Assembly (NCBI RefSeq): GCF_963678635.1
Contig: NC_087070.1
Coordinates: 43,696,988-43,760,987, forward strand
DNA: 64,000 nucleotides
Direction: 5' to 3'
Source of the DNA: Symsagittifera roscoffensis
Lineage: Eukaryota; Xenacoelomorpha; Acoela; Convolutidae
Below, in pieces: positions 21,349 to 30,564 of this stretch. Each line of letters starts with the position of its first letter. Positions within the stretch are counted from its first letter, which is position 1. The notes beneath the pieces were generated by a model that was given only the letters and a program-made list of their open reading frames with translations, was not told the origin of the DNA and ran no database searches. The translations under genes and the position numbers were made by a program.

Positions 21349-21741
21349 TCACCAATTTTGATAGCATCGTCCCTCTCCTGGTTCTTGACAGATACACCAC
21401 TCTCCTTTATCGTCCTGCGGTGTCATCTTGATGGGAGAATTTGCTTCACTTTCATCAGTGGCCGAGTCGATCAACAACTCACTCAGTCTCCCTTCACACT
21501 CATCAAGCTTGTCAAGGACTTCCGTCATCAAGGGTTGGTTGAGACCCGTTTTCAGAATGGACTGGGTCCCATAGCTCTGAACCACTGTCCAGACTTCTTC
21601 CATGAACGCCACTCTATCCAATTTGCATACCGTCCTACTTTCATGGTCTCGGTGATGTACTTCCCATTCTTCTTCGGGCAGCGTTCCCAAGAAAGTTACT
21701 CTGGCTGAGTCCTCTATTCTTCTCCTTCTAGGTGATTCCAT
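21349..21741 (-). CDS. Giant-element accessory ORF (130 codons), unknown
   Basis: Begins MESPRRRRIEDSARVTFLGT and ends with a short Cys-containing tail (EWCICQEPGEGRCYQNW), too short to call a zinc finger. The middle is acidic and helical. It is in frame with the 21766-23022 ORF upstream across a TAA at 21766-21768. Confidence 0.5.
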   Translation of the reverse strand: MESPRRRRIEDSARVTFLGTLPEEEWEVHHRDHESRTVCKLDRVAFMEEVWTVVQSYGTQSILKTGLNQPLMTEVLDKLDECEGRLSELLIDSATDESEANSPIKMTPQDDKGEWCICQEPGEGRCYQNW

Positions 21742-21765
21742 GAGGATTCTTTGTTCGTTATTCCT

Positions 21766-23022
21766 TTAATTGCCAGGAGAGCTGCTCTCCGGCAAATTCC
21801 GTTTCATTTCCATAAAGGCTGACGGAGGCTCCAGTGTCGAGATGCCTTCATCCGCTGGCTCAGTCGTCTCCAACGTATCTGCGTTGTTCTCAAGATCACT
21901 GAAGATATTGAAATCCAGGCTGGATGCTCCTCCTGTCGATGCCCTGTCGTTTTCCCCACCAGCTTGACTTGCATATTGTTGCATGGGTTCTTCGTTTTGA
22001 CGGCTTCCTCCCTGTCCGTCATCTCCTTCTGACATATCCTTCTTTGAGCTCGAGGGTCCTTGCTTATCATTGTCGGTTCCTTCCGGAAACTTCGGTATTA
22101 TCAATATACCGGCCGATCTATCTTCCTCTTCTCCATGGACCACTTTGATTTCCTCGCAGCCGAAGGGTGCTAGGAAGGTTCTCACCTGCAGTGTTCCTCC
22201 CACTTTCAATTCCGGTTTCACACTAGTCAGGATCAAGGAGGCTTCAGGAAGTTCGGTCCTGCCTCTCATCTTCATCGGAGCTAAGCCTAATCCCGTCCAT
22301 TCCTCGTCAAATCTTCCAGGCTTGGCAGTCGCGGCGTTGCTTATTCGCCTTCTCGTCGCTTGAGCCGTATATGCAAATCGTGTGTATTGTAACACTGCGG
22401 CATTTCTTCCTACAAAGTATGGATCCATCGTTCCCACGAAATTCCCTACTCTCCTTTCATTGGTTTCGAACGCTCTCAACCTAGGTGTTTGTACCACGGA
22501 GACTGCTCCGAGCAACGTCCTTCTTATCAGAGGGAGTTCAGGGACTGCCTCCGGCAGCTTCTCGTAATTACCCCAGTCCTTCGTCTCTTCTCTCACTTTA
22601 TGATATGCTGCAGTGAGACGAGGCACTCTGGTTATTTCACCATTCATTTTATCATAGGGTCTCAGATTCCAAAGCTTCGGAAACACTTCGATGTGTCCTC
22701 TTTCTACTTCTCCCATGCGATCACGGAAGTGATCGTCAAAATTGATGACTGTCATCTCTGGCTCCGATATTTTCGCAAATAACAGATCTTCACTCATGAG
22801 CTCCCGTAATGTGTGCTGCTCACACCAGTTCAGTGTACTACCGTCCACTGCTGATATGAGGTTCAGGTGCAGCACCGACCTCCTATACGCCTCCACTTTA
22901 ACGTCAGGGAACGCAAACGTGACTGCTGGTCCATAGATCACTGTCACAATTTCCGTGACTCCTCTGATCAGCGCTAAGGGATCGGTTCTCATAGCCAAGC
23001 TCAGATCGGTTAACAGGGGCAT
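21766..23022 (-). CDS. Giant-element accessory ORF (418 codons), unknown
   Basis: No family was recognised. The N-terminal 300 residues look like a folded domain of mixed character. The last 110 residues are low-complexity, rich in Gly, Ser, Glu, Asp and Gln (KQGPSSSKKDMSEGDDGQGG), so probably disordered. The frame is open upstream of the ATG for about 40 further coding-like codons, back to the TAA at 23143-23145 that ends the SGNH ORF. The two are therefore in one frame and could be one protein split by a stop. It shows no signal peptide and no membrane segment. Confidence 0.6.
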   Translation of the reverse strand: MPLLTDLSLAMRTDPLALIRGVTEIVTVIYGPAVTFAFPDVKVEAYRRSVLHLNLISAVDGSTLNWCEQHTLRELMSEDLLFAKISEPEMTVINFDDHFRDRMGEVERGHIEVFPKLWNLRPYDKMNGEITRVPRLTAAYHKVREETKDWGNYEKLPEAVPELPLIRRTLLGAVSVVQTPRLRAFETNERRVGNFVGTMDPYFVGRNAAVLQYTRFAYTAQATRRRISNAATAKPGRFDEEWTGLGLAPMKMRGRTELPEASLILTSVKPELKVGGTLQVRTFLAPFGCEEIKVVHGEEEDRSAGILIIPKFPEGTDNDKQGPSSSKKDMSEGDDGQGGSRQNEEPMQQYASQAGGENDRASTGGASSLDFNIFSDLENNADTLETTEPADEGISTLEPPSAFMEMKRNLPESSSPGN

Positions 23023-23142
23023 GCCTCCAACATATCGTCTAACATCTTCTTCTCTCTCAATAGTCTCGTCTTCTCCCGTTCCAAAGCGATTTTGTTGTAA
23101 GAGATATTGGATAAGAGTGTGTCTCAGGTCTCTTATCTTATT

Positions 23143-26100
23143 TTACGAGTCCGTGGATTTCTTCATGTCTAAGTTCCTCACTCTCTCTCTCATCTGCTCT
23201 GGACAACGTGTCAATTTCATTAGTCCTCCCAAGTTTCCGTGGGTAACCGCAATCAATGTCAGAAGTCCATCTAACCGCAGGTTCTGGATTCCTTCGGTGA
23301 GCAGCATCGCCGGTCCTTTCACGAAACTCTCTGATACAAATGTCACGAACAAGGCTATTAGTTCCACTATTGAAACTTCCACTACTGCTTGGAGGAATTC
23401 TTTTATCAAGTAATGCGAGACTTTCGGGTAGACTTTTGACAAGAAGGACGCGGTCCATCCGGCTCCCAACCCTTCCAGCATATTGTCTGTCCGTTCAAAG
23501 CCCTCCAGTCCCTTCACTTCCTGGGTCCAGAAGGTTTCCAGAGTAATCAGACACATTCTGTTCACAAATTCAGCGGTCTTTTCTCCGACATTTTCCGCCA
23601 GGTTCACCTCCTTCAACAAGTAGGCATGGATCTTTGTGATCATCACAGGGCCTTGCTCAAAAGCATCTGCACCCAATGCCGCTACTCTAGGATTCAGGTG
23701 TAGCCACTGGTTTGCCTCCGGCTTGGTTCTCAGCACCATCGCTTCCAGATGAGCTCTCGTCTCCAGTGAATTCTTTCTTCTCGTGTCTTCACTCGCCACT
23801 TCCATTGCTCGGAACCACAAGTCGTTGGACATTACCGTGATCACTCGATGGTCATCATCTATTCCTGGTTTCAGTTTGAGTTGCCGACTGAAGTTGGACA
23901 GTTCCAACCCCAGCACTTCGTCCAACACTAACATGTGTAGCGCGTGGTCCTTGAATCCTCTCATCGCGTTTGAGATATCTGACCATACTGCAGGCAGTTC
24001 AGCCTTAAGTGGCCTCAGGTTCTCCATCTCTATCATGCGATTTGGGGCTGATATGATCACATCATATTTTCTTTCCGAAAGCAAGGTCACAATCGCATAC
24101 ACAAATTTCAGTCCATCCGGGAGATGTGCATACCCCAGAGACAACGCGAATACTATTCTCGGTATCACTTTGGTGAACGACCCCTCCTTCCTCGCATCCA
24201 CCACTTCACCCATCGACTCAAGGATATCTTTTATCGCTGGCCACACAGCGTTCTCTGCCGTTGTAGGATCTCTGAGTCTGCTCAGAAAACCTCTACTGTG
24301 TAGATGGTCATTGATGCCAGCAAACACGATCGTAATTGGGTTCATGTCCGTCTGCCTCTGTACCCCTATAGCCAGAGATACCGATTGCAGTAGGTCCAGG
24401 TCGACCGCTGCCAACATTATGACGTCCGGCCAAAACAGAGACTTGGAGGTGTACACGAACTCTGAATTCGCTACTATCATAATCTTGGCCTTCCTCATTT
24501 CTGCTTTGTCATAGGCGGCGAAGATGGTCTCATCTTTTTTTATCGCTTTCAATCCGCCGTATCTTTGGACATCACCATCTTGATTCACTAGTTTTGGGTA
24601 TATTCTCTCCTTCACATGACCAGGGGGTGAGCTTACTTGCCTGAAAATCTTCACATAATGTCCGATCGGCGCCCTTGTCACTAGAAATCTTCCAGGTCTC
24701 TCTTCTCGATTCCCTTCATCATGATTCAATCTCACATCTTGCAATGGTCTCGCGTTCACTGGTCCCATTGTGTTGTTAGAGGGCAGTCCCTCTAGGTCAG
24801 TAAATCTCAAGGCCGTCGTGAAGCTGAAATTTATGCTAGCGGCTATCAACCAGTCTACGCCGGTTATCGAGTACAATCTGCTGACGGATAGCGTCGCTCC
24901 ATTCAGCATCCTCCTTGCATCTTCGATGAAGCTTACCCTCTGGAGATCCAGCTTCATTAGTTCGTCTTTGTATACATGCCAGGGAGACGGTTTGGGCCTT
25001 GACCACATCAACGAGCCTCTGCCCGGGCGTCTCTCCTCTCGACTGGTACTTGTCGTCTCCGATCTCGTGTCCGATCTAGACGTGCCGGCTGTCACTTCGA
25101 TTGAGTTGACAGGTCCTATTCTTCTCCTAGGATGGATGGTCCTCCTCATCGGCGCTTCTCCCAATCGATCCTGTACGTCAGTCCTTTGACCTGGTTCGCT
25201 GGAGCTCTGTTGTCTGTAGTTCGTGACGGCCGGGACCGTCCCCAAGCGTGTTTCCAGGCTAGGAGGCACAAAGGTAGTAATCACCGCGTCACTCGCTGTT
25301 CCTTCTTCCTTCAGCACTCCTGTGTCAAAGAGTTCCGCCTCGAGTTCGTCCAACCGCTCTTGGAAGACTCGATTCAACCAAGCTTGTCCTTCGATACTGT
25401 CGAAGTGGATGCCGTCCGTGGTCAGTCTGGCCTGATCCATAGCTCTCAACCCATGTTCGATGTCCATGAGGATCATTCTTCCGGCGTTCCGACTTGCGAG
25501 GTTCCTCAAGATGTTTTTCCACCTGACGACTCCCTCGTTGTGCCTTCTTCCTGCTGCTGTCAAGCTTCTCGTGTTCATTGGCACAGTGCAAACGGTCAGT
25601 ACCGCGCAATTGAATTTCTGCCAGACGGTAGTCAACAAACACACCATCATTGACTCCCATAGTGCTTCCTGCTCATTTGAACCTCTGGAGATGTCATTCG
25701 TCCCAACCAGGATCATCACATTGGGGATCCTCCCTGGATTCATCAGTTCCACCATTCGATATAACTGGGCTATCGTCGCGTCTCCAAAGGCCATCACCGT
25801 GGTGATCCACGAGGTCCTCAAATTCGATAGTACTCTGACCAAGCTGTCTCCCAGTATCAGATGAGATGTCCCCAGTGGTGGTTGCTGCAGATTTACTGCC
25901 GGGCTCCAAGTCGCTCGATTGAAGCAAGCTCTCGGATCTGTCTCCGGAACTCCCGTGAAATTATAATTCAATTGATTGTTCTTTTGCACGTCTATTATGC
26001 GAGACACTTTCTTCGCTGGCATCTTCTGTATTCTTCTCTCTGGGGTTTTCGAGCTCCCCATGAGTGGCGTCACGTCACTTATCCCCTGTCTGATCTCGGT

Positions 26101-27114
26101 CTGGGAGAGTCGTACTCTCCCCGTGTCGTCGATCGTTCCATAGGGTGCAGTTACCCCGGAACCTGGCGCATTCTTGTTGGCGACCAGTCGTCCAGCTGTC
26201 TCTATCAGCTTCCTCGCCGTCTGTTCCACGACGGGGTCACCCAAGGTGTCACTAGGGTCCGGGATCGTTACTCGATTTGTCTCTGTCGGGAGCTGTGTCT
26301 CCGTTGTTTGACTCATTTCTCGAGGCGTCAAGAGCTCCATCGGGGACTGCCCACGAGAAATATTCCTTGCAAGTATCACTTTCTCCACGGCCATTGTCAA
26401 CGCCATCTGTTCCGATCGCTCTTTGTAGTCCTGCCTCAAGCGCTCAATTTCTTGACCCTGCTTTTTGTTGCAGTCTTCGAAAAATTTTCTCCACATGTCT
26501 AGATCGTCTTCCATCTTGAGCATGCTTTTGGTCATCTCGTCCAGCTCCTTCTTCGTACTTTCCAGTTCATCCTTCATCTCATCCAGATCTTGCATGGTTA
26601 GGTTCGTCTGAACCTTCTGTCCTATTTTCACCCTCTTTGGTGGCACATCTGCTCTCAGTGGTGAACCAGACGAGGCAGCCTCGCTGTTCATCTCCTGATG
26701 CATTCTCGTCAGCCCAGGTTTGGGCTTGGAGGGCATAGGCATCTCACCTGGTTGGTAAGTCCAAGAACTTCCCAATCCAGGCTCATTCGCCAAGTCACTC
26801 CCTGAGAGAGCCCCGTTTCTCCACCTCATCACTCTCATGTTCAGGCGGTCTAGTACTCCCCTCTCTCCATATGCTGCCATCAACAGGACTTCCGTGGGGC
26901 GGTCCCCACGGTTGTCATGCCCCAAGATGTTGATCAGGGCGGTCAGCAACATGACTACCTCTGGGTCCTCCAGAGCGAAGTCTCGATCGATCAGCCGACG
27001 ATAGATCGCATCTATCATCGGTCCTACATATGCCTCTGCCAGGTCCATCGATTCATCAAAGTCGAAATTGTCCATACTGTTCTTCAGATTTGATTTGATT
27101 CGATTCAATTCCAA
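23143..27114 (-). CDS. 1323-residue ORF with SGNH/GDSL hydrolase domain
   Basis: Domains in order: a helical N terminus (1-110); a coiled coil (about 172-245, LDEMKDELESTKKELDEM); a Ser/Thr/Pro-rich linker; an SGNH/GDSL hydrolase-like domain at about 415-595. That domain has Gly-Asp-Ser at 422-424, Gly at 444 in AFGD, GTND at 471-474 and DGIH at 567-570, so the Ser, Gly, Asn and Asp/His set is complete. Another disordered linker (600-710) precedes a second region (about 870-1100) that recalls the same fold in degenerate form: ANS at 881-883 instead of GDS, and FAGINDHL at about 930-937. SGNH enzymes are esterases, lipases or acetyl-hydrolases. The substrate here is unknown. The ORF starts 360 bp after the integrase ORF, with a splice-acceptor-like sequence just upstream. 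Confidence 0.8.
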   Translation of the reverse strand: MELNRIKSNLKNSMDNFDFDESMDLAEAYVGPMIDAIYRRLIDRDFALEDPEVVMLLTALINILGHDNRGDRPTEVLLMAAYGERGVLDRLNMRVMRWRNGALSGSDLANEPGLGSSWTYQPGEMPMPSKPKPGLTRMHQEMNSEAASSGSPLRADVPPKRVKIGQKVQTNLTMQDLDEMKDELESTKKELDEMTKSMLKMEDDLDMWRKFFEDCNKKQGQEIERLRQDYKERSEQMALTMAVEKVILARNISRGQSPMELLTPREMSQTTETQLPTETNRVTIPDPSDTLGDPVVEQTARKLIETAGRLVANKNAPGSGVTAPYGTIDDTGRVRLSQTEIRQGISDVTPLMGSSKTPERRIQKMPAKKVSRIIDVQKNNQLNYNFTGVPETDPRACFNRATWSPAVNLQQPPLGTSHLILGDSLVRVLSNLRTSWITTVMAFGDATIAQLYRMVELMNPGRIPNVMILVGTNDISRGSNEQEALWESMMVCLLTTVWQKFNCAVLTVCTVPMNTRSLTAAGRRHNEGVVRWKNILRNLASRNAGRMILMDIEHGLRAMDQARLTTDGIHFDSIEGQAWLNRVFQERLDELEAELFDTGVLKEEGTASDAVITTFVPPSLETRLGTVPAVTNYRQQSSSEPGQRTDVQDRLGEAPMRRTIHPRRRIGPVNSIEVTAGTSRSDTRSETTSTSREERRPGRGSLMWSRPKPSPWHVYKDELMKLDLQRVSFIEDARRMLNGATLSVSRLYSITGVDWLIAASINFSFTTALRFTDLEGLPSNNTMGPVNARPLQDVRLNHDEGNREERPGRFLVTRAPIGHYVKIFRQVSSPPGHVKERIYPKLVNQDGDVQRYGGLKAIKKDETIFAAYDKAEMRKAKIMIVANSEFVYTSKSLFWPDVIMLAAVDLDLLQSVSLAIGVQRQTDMNPITIVFAGINDHLHSRGFLSRLRDPTTAENAVWPAIKDILESMGEVVDARKEGSFTKVIPRIVFALSLGYAHLPDGLKFVYAIVTLLSERKYDVIISAPNRMIEMENLRPLKAELPAVWSDISNAMRGFKDHALHMLVLDEVLGLELSNFSRQLKLKPGIDDDHRVITVMSNDLWFRAMEVASEDTRRKNSLETRAHLEAMVLRTKPEANQWLHLNPRVAALGADAFEQGPVMITKIHAYLLKEVNLAENVGEKTAEFVNRMCLITLETFWTQEVKGLEGFERTDNMLEGLGAGWTASFLSKVYPKVSHYLIKEFLQAVVEVSIVELIALFVTFVSESFVKGPAMLLTEGIQNLRLDGLLTLIAVTHGNLGGLMKLTRCPEQMRERVRNLDMKKSTDS

Positions 27115-27474
27115 GGTTTTGACTCAAGTGAGTAATTAAATGATCAATCAGGATCTAGAAAAGAAGTCACAAATGTCACACTTGTCAGTTTCACCTTAAC
27201 ATGTATCGTTAAAATCTGCTTAAAAACAGTTCAGATAAAAAGATATTTATCCTAAAGTTTATTAAAATCAATCGGTCTCTAAAATTTTGGAATTCGACCT
27301 AAGATTGGACAGTGCAAACTTTTGATCTATTCGTAAGATCGTCATTCAGTTGTTCATGGTCACTAACCCCTTCTTACCCACGATCTTAATAACATAACAC
27401 ATAACATAACATAGCACACATATCACACATTACATACAACTTAGTCTCTGGCCTAACACCCTCTCGCACGTCGC
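27115..27474 (-). promoter_or_regulatory. Pol/SGNH intergenic gap with a splice-acceptor-like site
   Basis: About 360 bp of AT-rich non-coding sequence. On the minus strand a pyrimidine tract ending CTTCTTTTCTAG places a candidate 3' splice site at about 27155, 40 bases before the ATG at 27114. By analogy with env-carrying elements, the downstream ORF could be expressed from a spliced subgenomic RNA. This is inference. Confidence 0.35.
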
Positions 27475-29121
27475 TCAGCCTATACTTAAGTAATATTTCT
27501 TATGTAAACATACTTGTATATTAGTATCAGAGAATATCACGTGTACAAGCGCGTACAATTCCCGAGGATGCAGTCTTCCTCTGTTTGGATCGTACACTGG
27601 AAGCGAGAGTACCTTCACGTCCATTTCCACGAGGAAGTCCCTCAGCCTCGTCAAGGACAAGACTAGGTTCTCTGGGTCCACGTGCTGCTTCTCCGTCGCC
27701 CTCGTTACCAAGAAGCAAAGGTATTTTCCCGGTATCTGCGACGCCGCCGGAGGTAAGGCCGCTACGCCCCCTATCCCTGGTCTTTGCTTCCAAAGGAATT
27801 CCACGTTTTTGTATTCTCTCTTAAAGTCTGCCGCTAACGCTGTCCTAAAACTCATGTGTGCTGTGATTGCTATCGCACATGTTCTATTTGTGAGTATGAA
27901 ATCACTGTCTGTTAGTATTATGTTGCTTGAATATTCATTTGGTAAGTTAAAATATGACTCAACTACCCTGCCTTTGTCAGGTTTCTTAGGTTCTTCGCCT
28001 GTTTCTGCTTCTAAGTCTTCTGTTTCTCTTGCTATTCTTAATTTTTTTATTATCAAGTTTTCAGTGTGGGTAAGTCCTACCCCCACTCCCCGGACAAAAA
28101 TATCCATCGACGTCCCCGTCGATCGCATACCGGGTATCAAGTCGAGGTTAGAAGCTGGAATGAGTAGTCGTCCTTCCTGGGCAGCCCATGAAGGATCATC
28201 TTGTTCGGTCTTGATGTATTTCATGCTTTCACGATCTACGTCTTCAATCGTGACGCTGGTCTCCTCGGGGTCCGAGGTTGTTTCGTTCAGCCACTCTAAG
28301 ACACGCAGGTTCGTCAAGTCTTGTTCATATGACTGCTGTTGCTCGTCGTCGAATTCTACCTCGGGTTTCGACCGGTCGTCGACCCACTCATCGCCGTGAT
28401 CATCGACTATGTCAATGTCTTGTGACACAGTTATTTCTTCTAGACCCACTACTTCCTCCACTATCTTCTTAAGATCTATCCTATCCACTACAAAGTCGTC
28501 ACCGTAAGGATTGTATTTCCTTCTTGGTCTTGTCCCGTCCTTCTGACGAGTCTGTATCGTGAACGGAAGATCCGGTTCCAAGTTCTTGGGAACCTCTATC
28601 TGTTCGGGATCCTGCCAATCTTCCTCTGCGTAGGGTAAGGTTTCATCGTCCGCTTCGATCTCCTCGTTTGGATCCAGGTCCAGCGGTGTATCCGTTCCTT
28701 CCTCCACGACTTCGTTTCCATCGTTCTTCTCCCTGGTGCCCTTCTCGTTGACCTCACAAGCAGGATCCATCATTAGATAATCCCCTTCTTCCATATCTGC
28801 AGGTATACACCAGTCTTCTGTCGATGGATTGTGTGGCTTGATGTTCTCGTAGTGGGCGGCTCGGCTAGTACTCAGTCTATAAAAACGTCCCTCCTGGTGC
28901 ACCTCTGTAATCATGAAGGGTCCCCTCCACTTTTTTAGGAGCTTTTTTGTCCCTTTCGGTGGTATAACGTTCTGAAATACCCATACGTAGTCTCCCACCG
29001 AGTAAGCTTTTGCACCAGCTGCTTTCTTGTCGAATCTTTTCCTCTGCCTTGCCTGTGCTTGCTGAGTATTTCGTCTACACAAATCGTTCAACTCCTGTTG
29101 GCGTCTAATCACATCCCTCAC
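27475..29121 (-). CDS. Integrase C-terminal tail fused to a macrodomain
   Basis: Residues 1-110 are the end of a Ty3/gypsy integrase: the RQKRFDKKA segment, then SVGDYVWVFQNVIPPKGTKK and the WRGPFMITEV box of the C-terminal barrel. 115-380 is acidic and disordered. Residues about 395-540 look like a TARG1/Poa1-type macrodomain. The match includes the CAIAITAHMSF segment, AADFKREYKNVEFL, GGVAAL, the strand KYLCFLVTRATEKQ, a helix ENLVLSLTRLRDFL, then VKVLSLPVYDPNRGRL and IQVCLH. Macrodomains bind or hydrolyse ADP-ribose. Here the usual G-C-G/G-x-G loop is NRGRL, so activity is uncertain. It is in frame with the integrase ORF across a TGA at 29194-29196. Confidence 0.75.
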   Translation of the reverse strand: MRDVIRRQQELNDLCRRNTQQAQARQRKRFDKKAAGAKAYSVGDYVWVFQNVIPPKGTKKLLKKWRGPFMITEVHQEGRFYRLSTSRAAHYENIKPHNPSTEDWCIPADMEEGDYLMMDPACEVNEKGTREKNDGNEVVEEGTDTPLDLDPNEEIEADDETLPYAEEDWQDPEQIEVPKNLEPDLPFTIQTRQKDGTRPRRKYNPYGDDFVVDRIDLKKIVEEVVGLEEITVSQDIDIVDDHGDEWVDDRSKPEVEFDDEQQQSYEQDLTNLRVLEWLNETTSDPEETSVTIEDVDRESMKYIKTEQDDPSWAAQEGRLLIPASNLDLIPGMRSTGTSMDIFVRGVGVGLTHTENLIIKKLRIARETEDLEAETGEEPKKPDKGRVVESYFNLPNEYSSNIILTDSDFILTNRTCAIAITAHMSFRTALAADFKREYKNVEFLWKQRPGIGGVAALPPAASQIPGKYLCFLVTRATEKQHVDPENLVLSLTRLRDFLVEMDVKVLSLPVYDPNRGRLHPRELYALVHVIFSDTNIQVCLHKKYYLSIG

Positions 29122-29193
29122 GTAGACCTGTGGAGACGTTTTCTTTCTCTCATACTCTGGGTAGAAGAAGGTTAAGGGTAAAGACTTCTCGTG

Positions 29194-30564
29194 TCAAGTT
29201 AGCATCATGTGTGGACTGACTCCGGTGGTGGAGTGTTGCGTGCTGTTATATGCTCCCATCACCTGTGGAAGGTATTTGTCCCAATCGGTCATGTACCTGG
29301 AACAATATACTCTCAGCATCGACACTAACGTCCTATTCTGTCTTTCCACTAAGCCATTCGTCTGAGGGTGGTATGTCGTGGAGTGAGCCTGAGCGACCTG
29401 TGAGCGTCTCATAAGCTCTTTCGTGAGCTCTCCTACGAAAGCTGTTCCATTATCCGATTGAAACGTCATCGGACAACCATGTCTTGCTATCCACGTATTG
29501 ATCAGGTGGTCGCATGTCTCTTCCGCCGAGGCAGTTATGCAGGGCACGGTCTCTGCATACTTCGTAAAATGATCTATCATGACCAACACCTGATTATAAC
29601 CACTGTCTGTCATGCATATCTTCTGGTGATCTATCTGCACCACCTCATTGAACTCAGACGACTCGATCGATTGTAAAGGAAATCGCAACTTCCTTGGATC
29701 CTTGACCTGTTGGCATGACAGACATGCTGTTACCCACTTCTCGCATGCCTTTTTCATTCCAGGCCACTCAAAGCGCTTCAGGATCCTCTGATATACTTTA
29801 TCGATCCCCTGGTGGCCCATCTGATCATGCGACCTGAATAATAGTTCTGTCTGATAGAGTTGCGGTAACACTATCGCGTTATACTTGTATAGGACTCTGT
29901 CTTCTTCTCTTCTCTTACAAGCCACAATCCCGTCCTTGTTCAAATATATCCTCCCTTCCTTCTGCATGAAGTACTGTCTCAGGATGCGATAACTATCTTC
30001 CTCGAGGTCCCCTTTATCCGGAGAACCATTCTCGATCCACCTTTTCAGGTTGCTTGTCATGCGATCATTTCTCTGCGCCCTTAGAAGATCCGAGAGTCTG
30101 TATCTCGCCTTTAAGTACGTCTTCATGACCCTCATCTGACTATTCAGCTCGTTGGGCTGGTGTGTGTCTTCTTCCATCTTAACACACCAAATCTTCGCCA
30201 ACGGCTGTGTTTCTTGTTTAAACGGCTGAAGATCAGTCCTGACTACCTCTTTCTGCGGCAACAGACTTATCGAACGTTTCGATACCGCTAATGTCTCCAA
30301 ATCATCCGCTGCCTTGTCAAAGACTCTTTCGCTTGGTATAAGGTAGCGATCGCTGTCAGGATCCTGGTACACCTCTCTGTCCAGATCCCTTGCCCGAGTT
30401 TCCACTAGTAGTGCGTGGATCGCTAGTTCGGACAGTTCTAATCCCGAGCTCGAGTTCCTGTCTGAATAGGTGTCCATTCCTGAGTTTCGGGAATTGTCAT
30501 CCGTTGAAGAGGTTGTGCTGGAGACCGCACGCTCCTCCAGATCATGTCTGTGCCTTCTTCGCAT
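29194..30564 (-). CDS. Giant-element integrase
   Basis: Catalyses insertion of the reverse-transcribed DNA. The first 200 residues are a linker. The HHCC zinc domain is complete (His246, His251, Cys281, Cys284 in HDQMGHQG...CLSCQQ). The DDE core is also complete: Asp312 in VVQIDHQK, Asp371 in SDNGTAFVG and Glu407 in NGLVERQNR, with the canonical 35-residue spacing between the last two. The ORF ends at TGVSPHMMLT with a TGA, but the same frame continues as the integrase C-terminal domain. The N terminus overlaps the previous ORF (30438-31226) by about 125 bp in another frame. Confidence 0.9.
   Translation of the reverse strand: MRRRHRHDLEERAVSSTTSSTDDNSRNSGMDTYSDRNSSSGLELSELAIHALLVETRARDLDREVYQDPDSDRYLIPSERVFDKAADDLETLAVSKRSISLLPQKEVVRTDLQPFKQETQPLAKIWCVKMEEDTHQPNELNSQMRVMKTYLKARYRLSDLLRAQRNDRMTSNLKRWIENGSPDKGDLEEDSYRILRQYFMQKEGRIYLNKDGIVACKRREEDRVLYKYNAIVLPQLYQTELLFRSHDQMGHQGIDKVYQRILKRFEWPGMKKACEKWVTACLSCQQVKDPRKLRFPLQSIESSEFNEVVQIDHQKICMTDSGYNQVLVMIDHFTKYAETVPCITASAEETCDHLINTWIARHGCPMTFQSDNGTAFVGELTKELMRRSQVAQAHSTTYHPQTNGLVERQNRTLVSMLRVYCSRYMTDWDKYLPQVMGAYNSTQHSTTGVSPHMMLT

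Noticed and set aside
19342-26519. Plus-strand frames of 100-240 codons across the giant element
   Set aside because: All are antisense shadows of the minus-strand ORFs, Ser/Leu-rich and without motifs.
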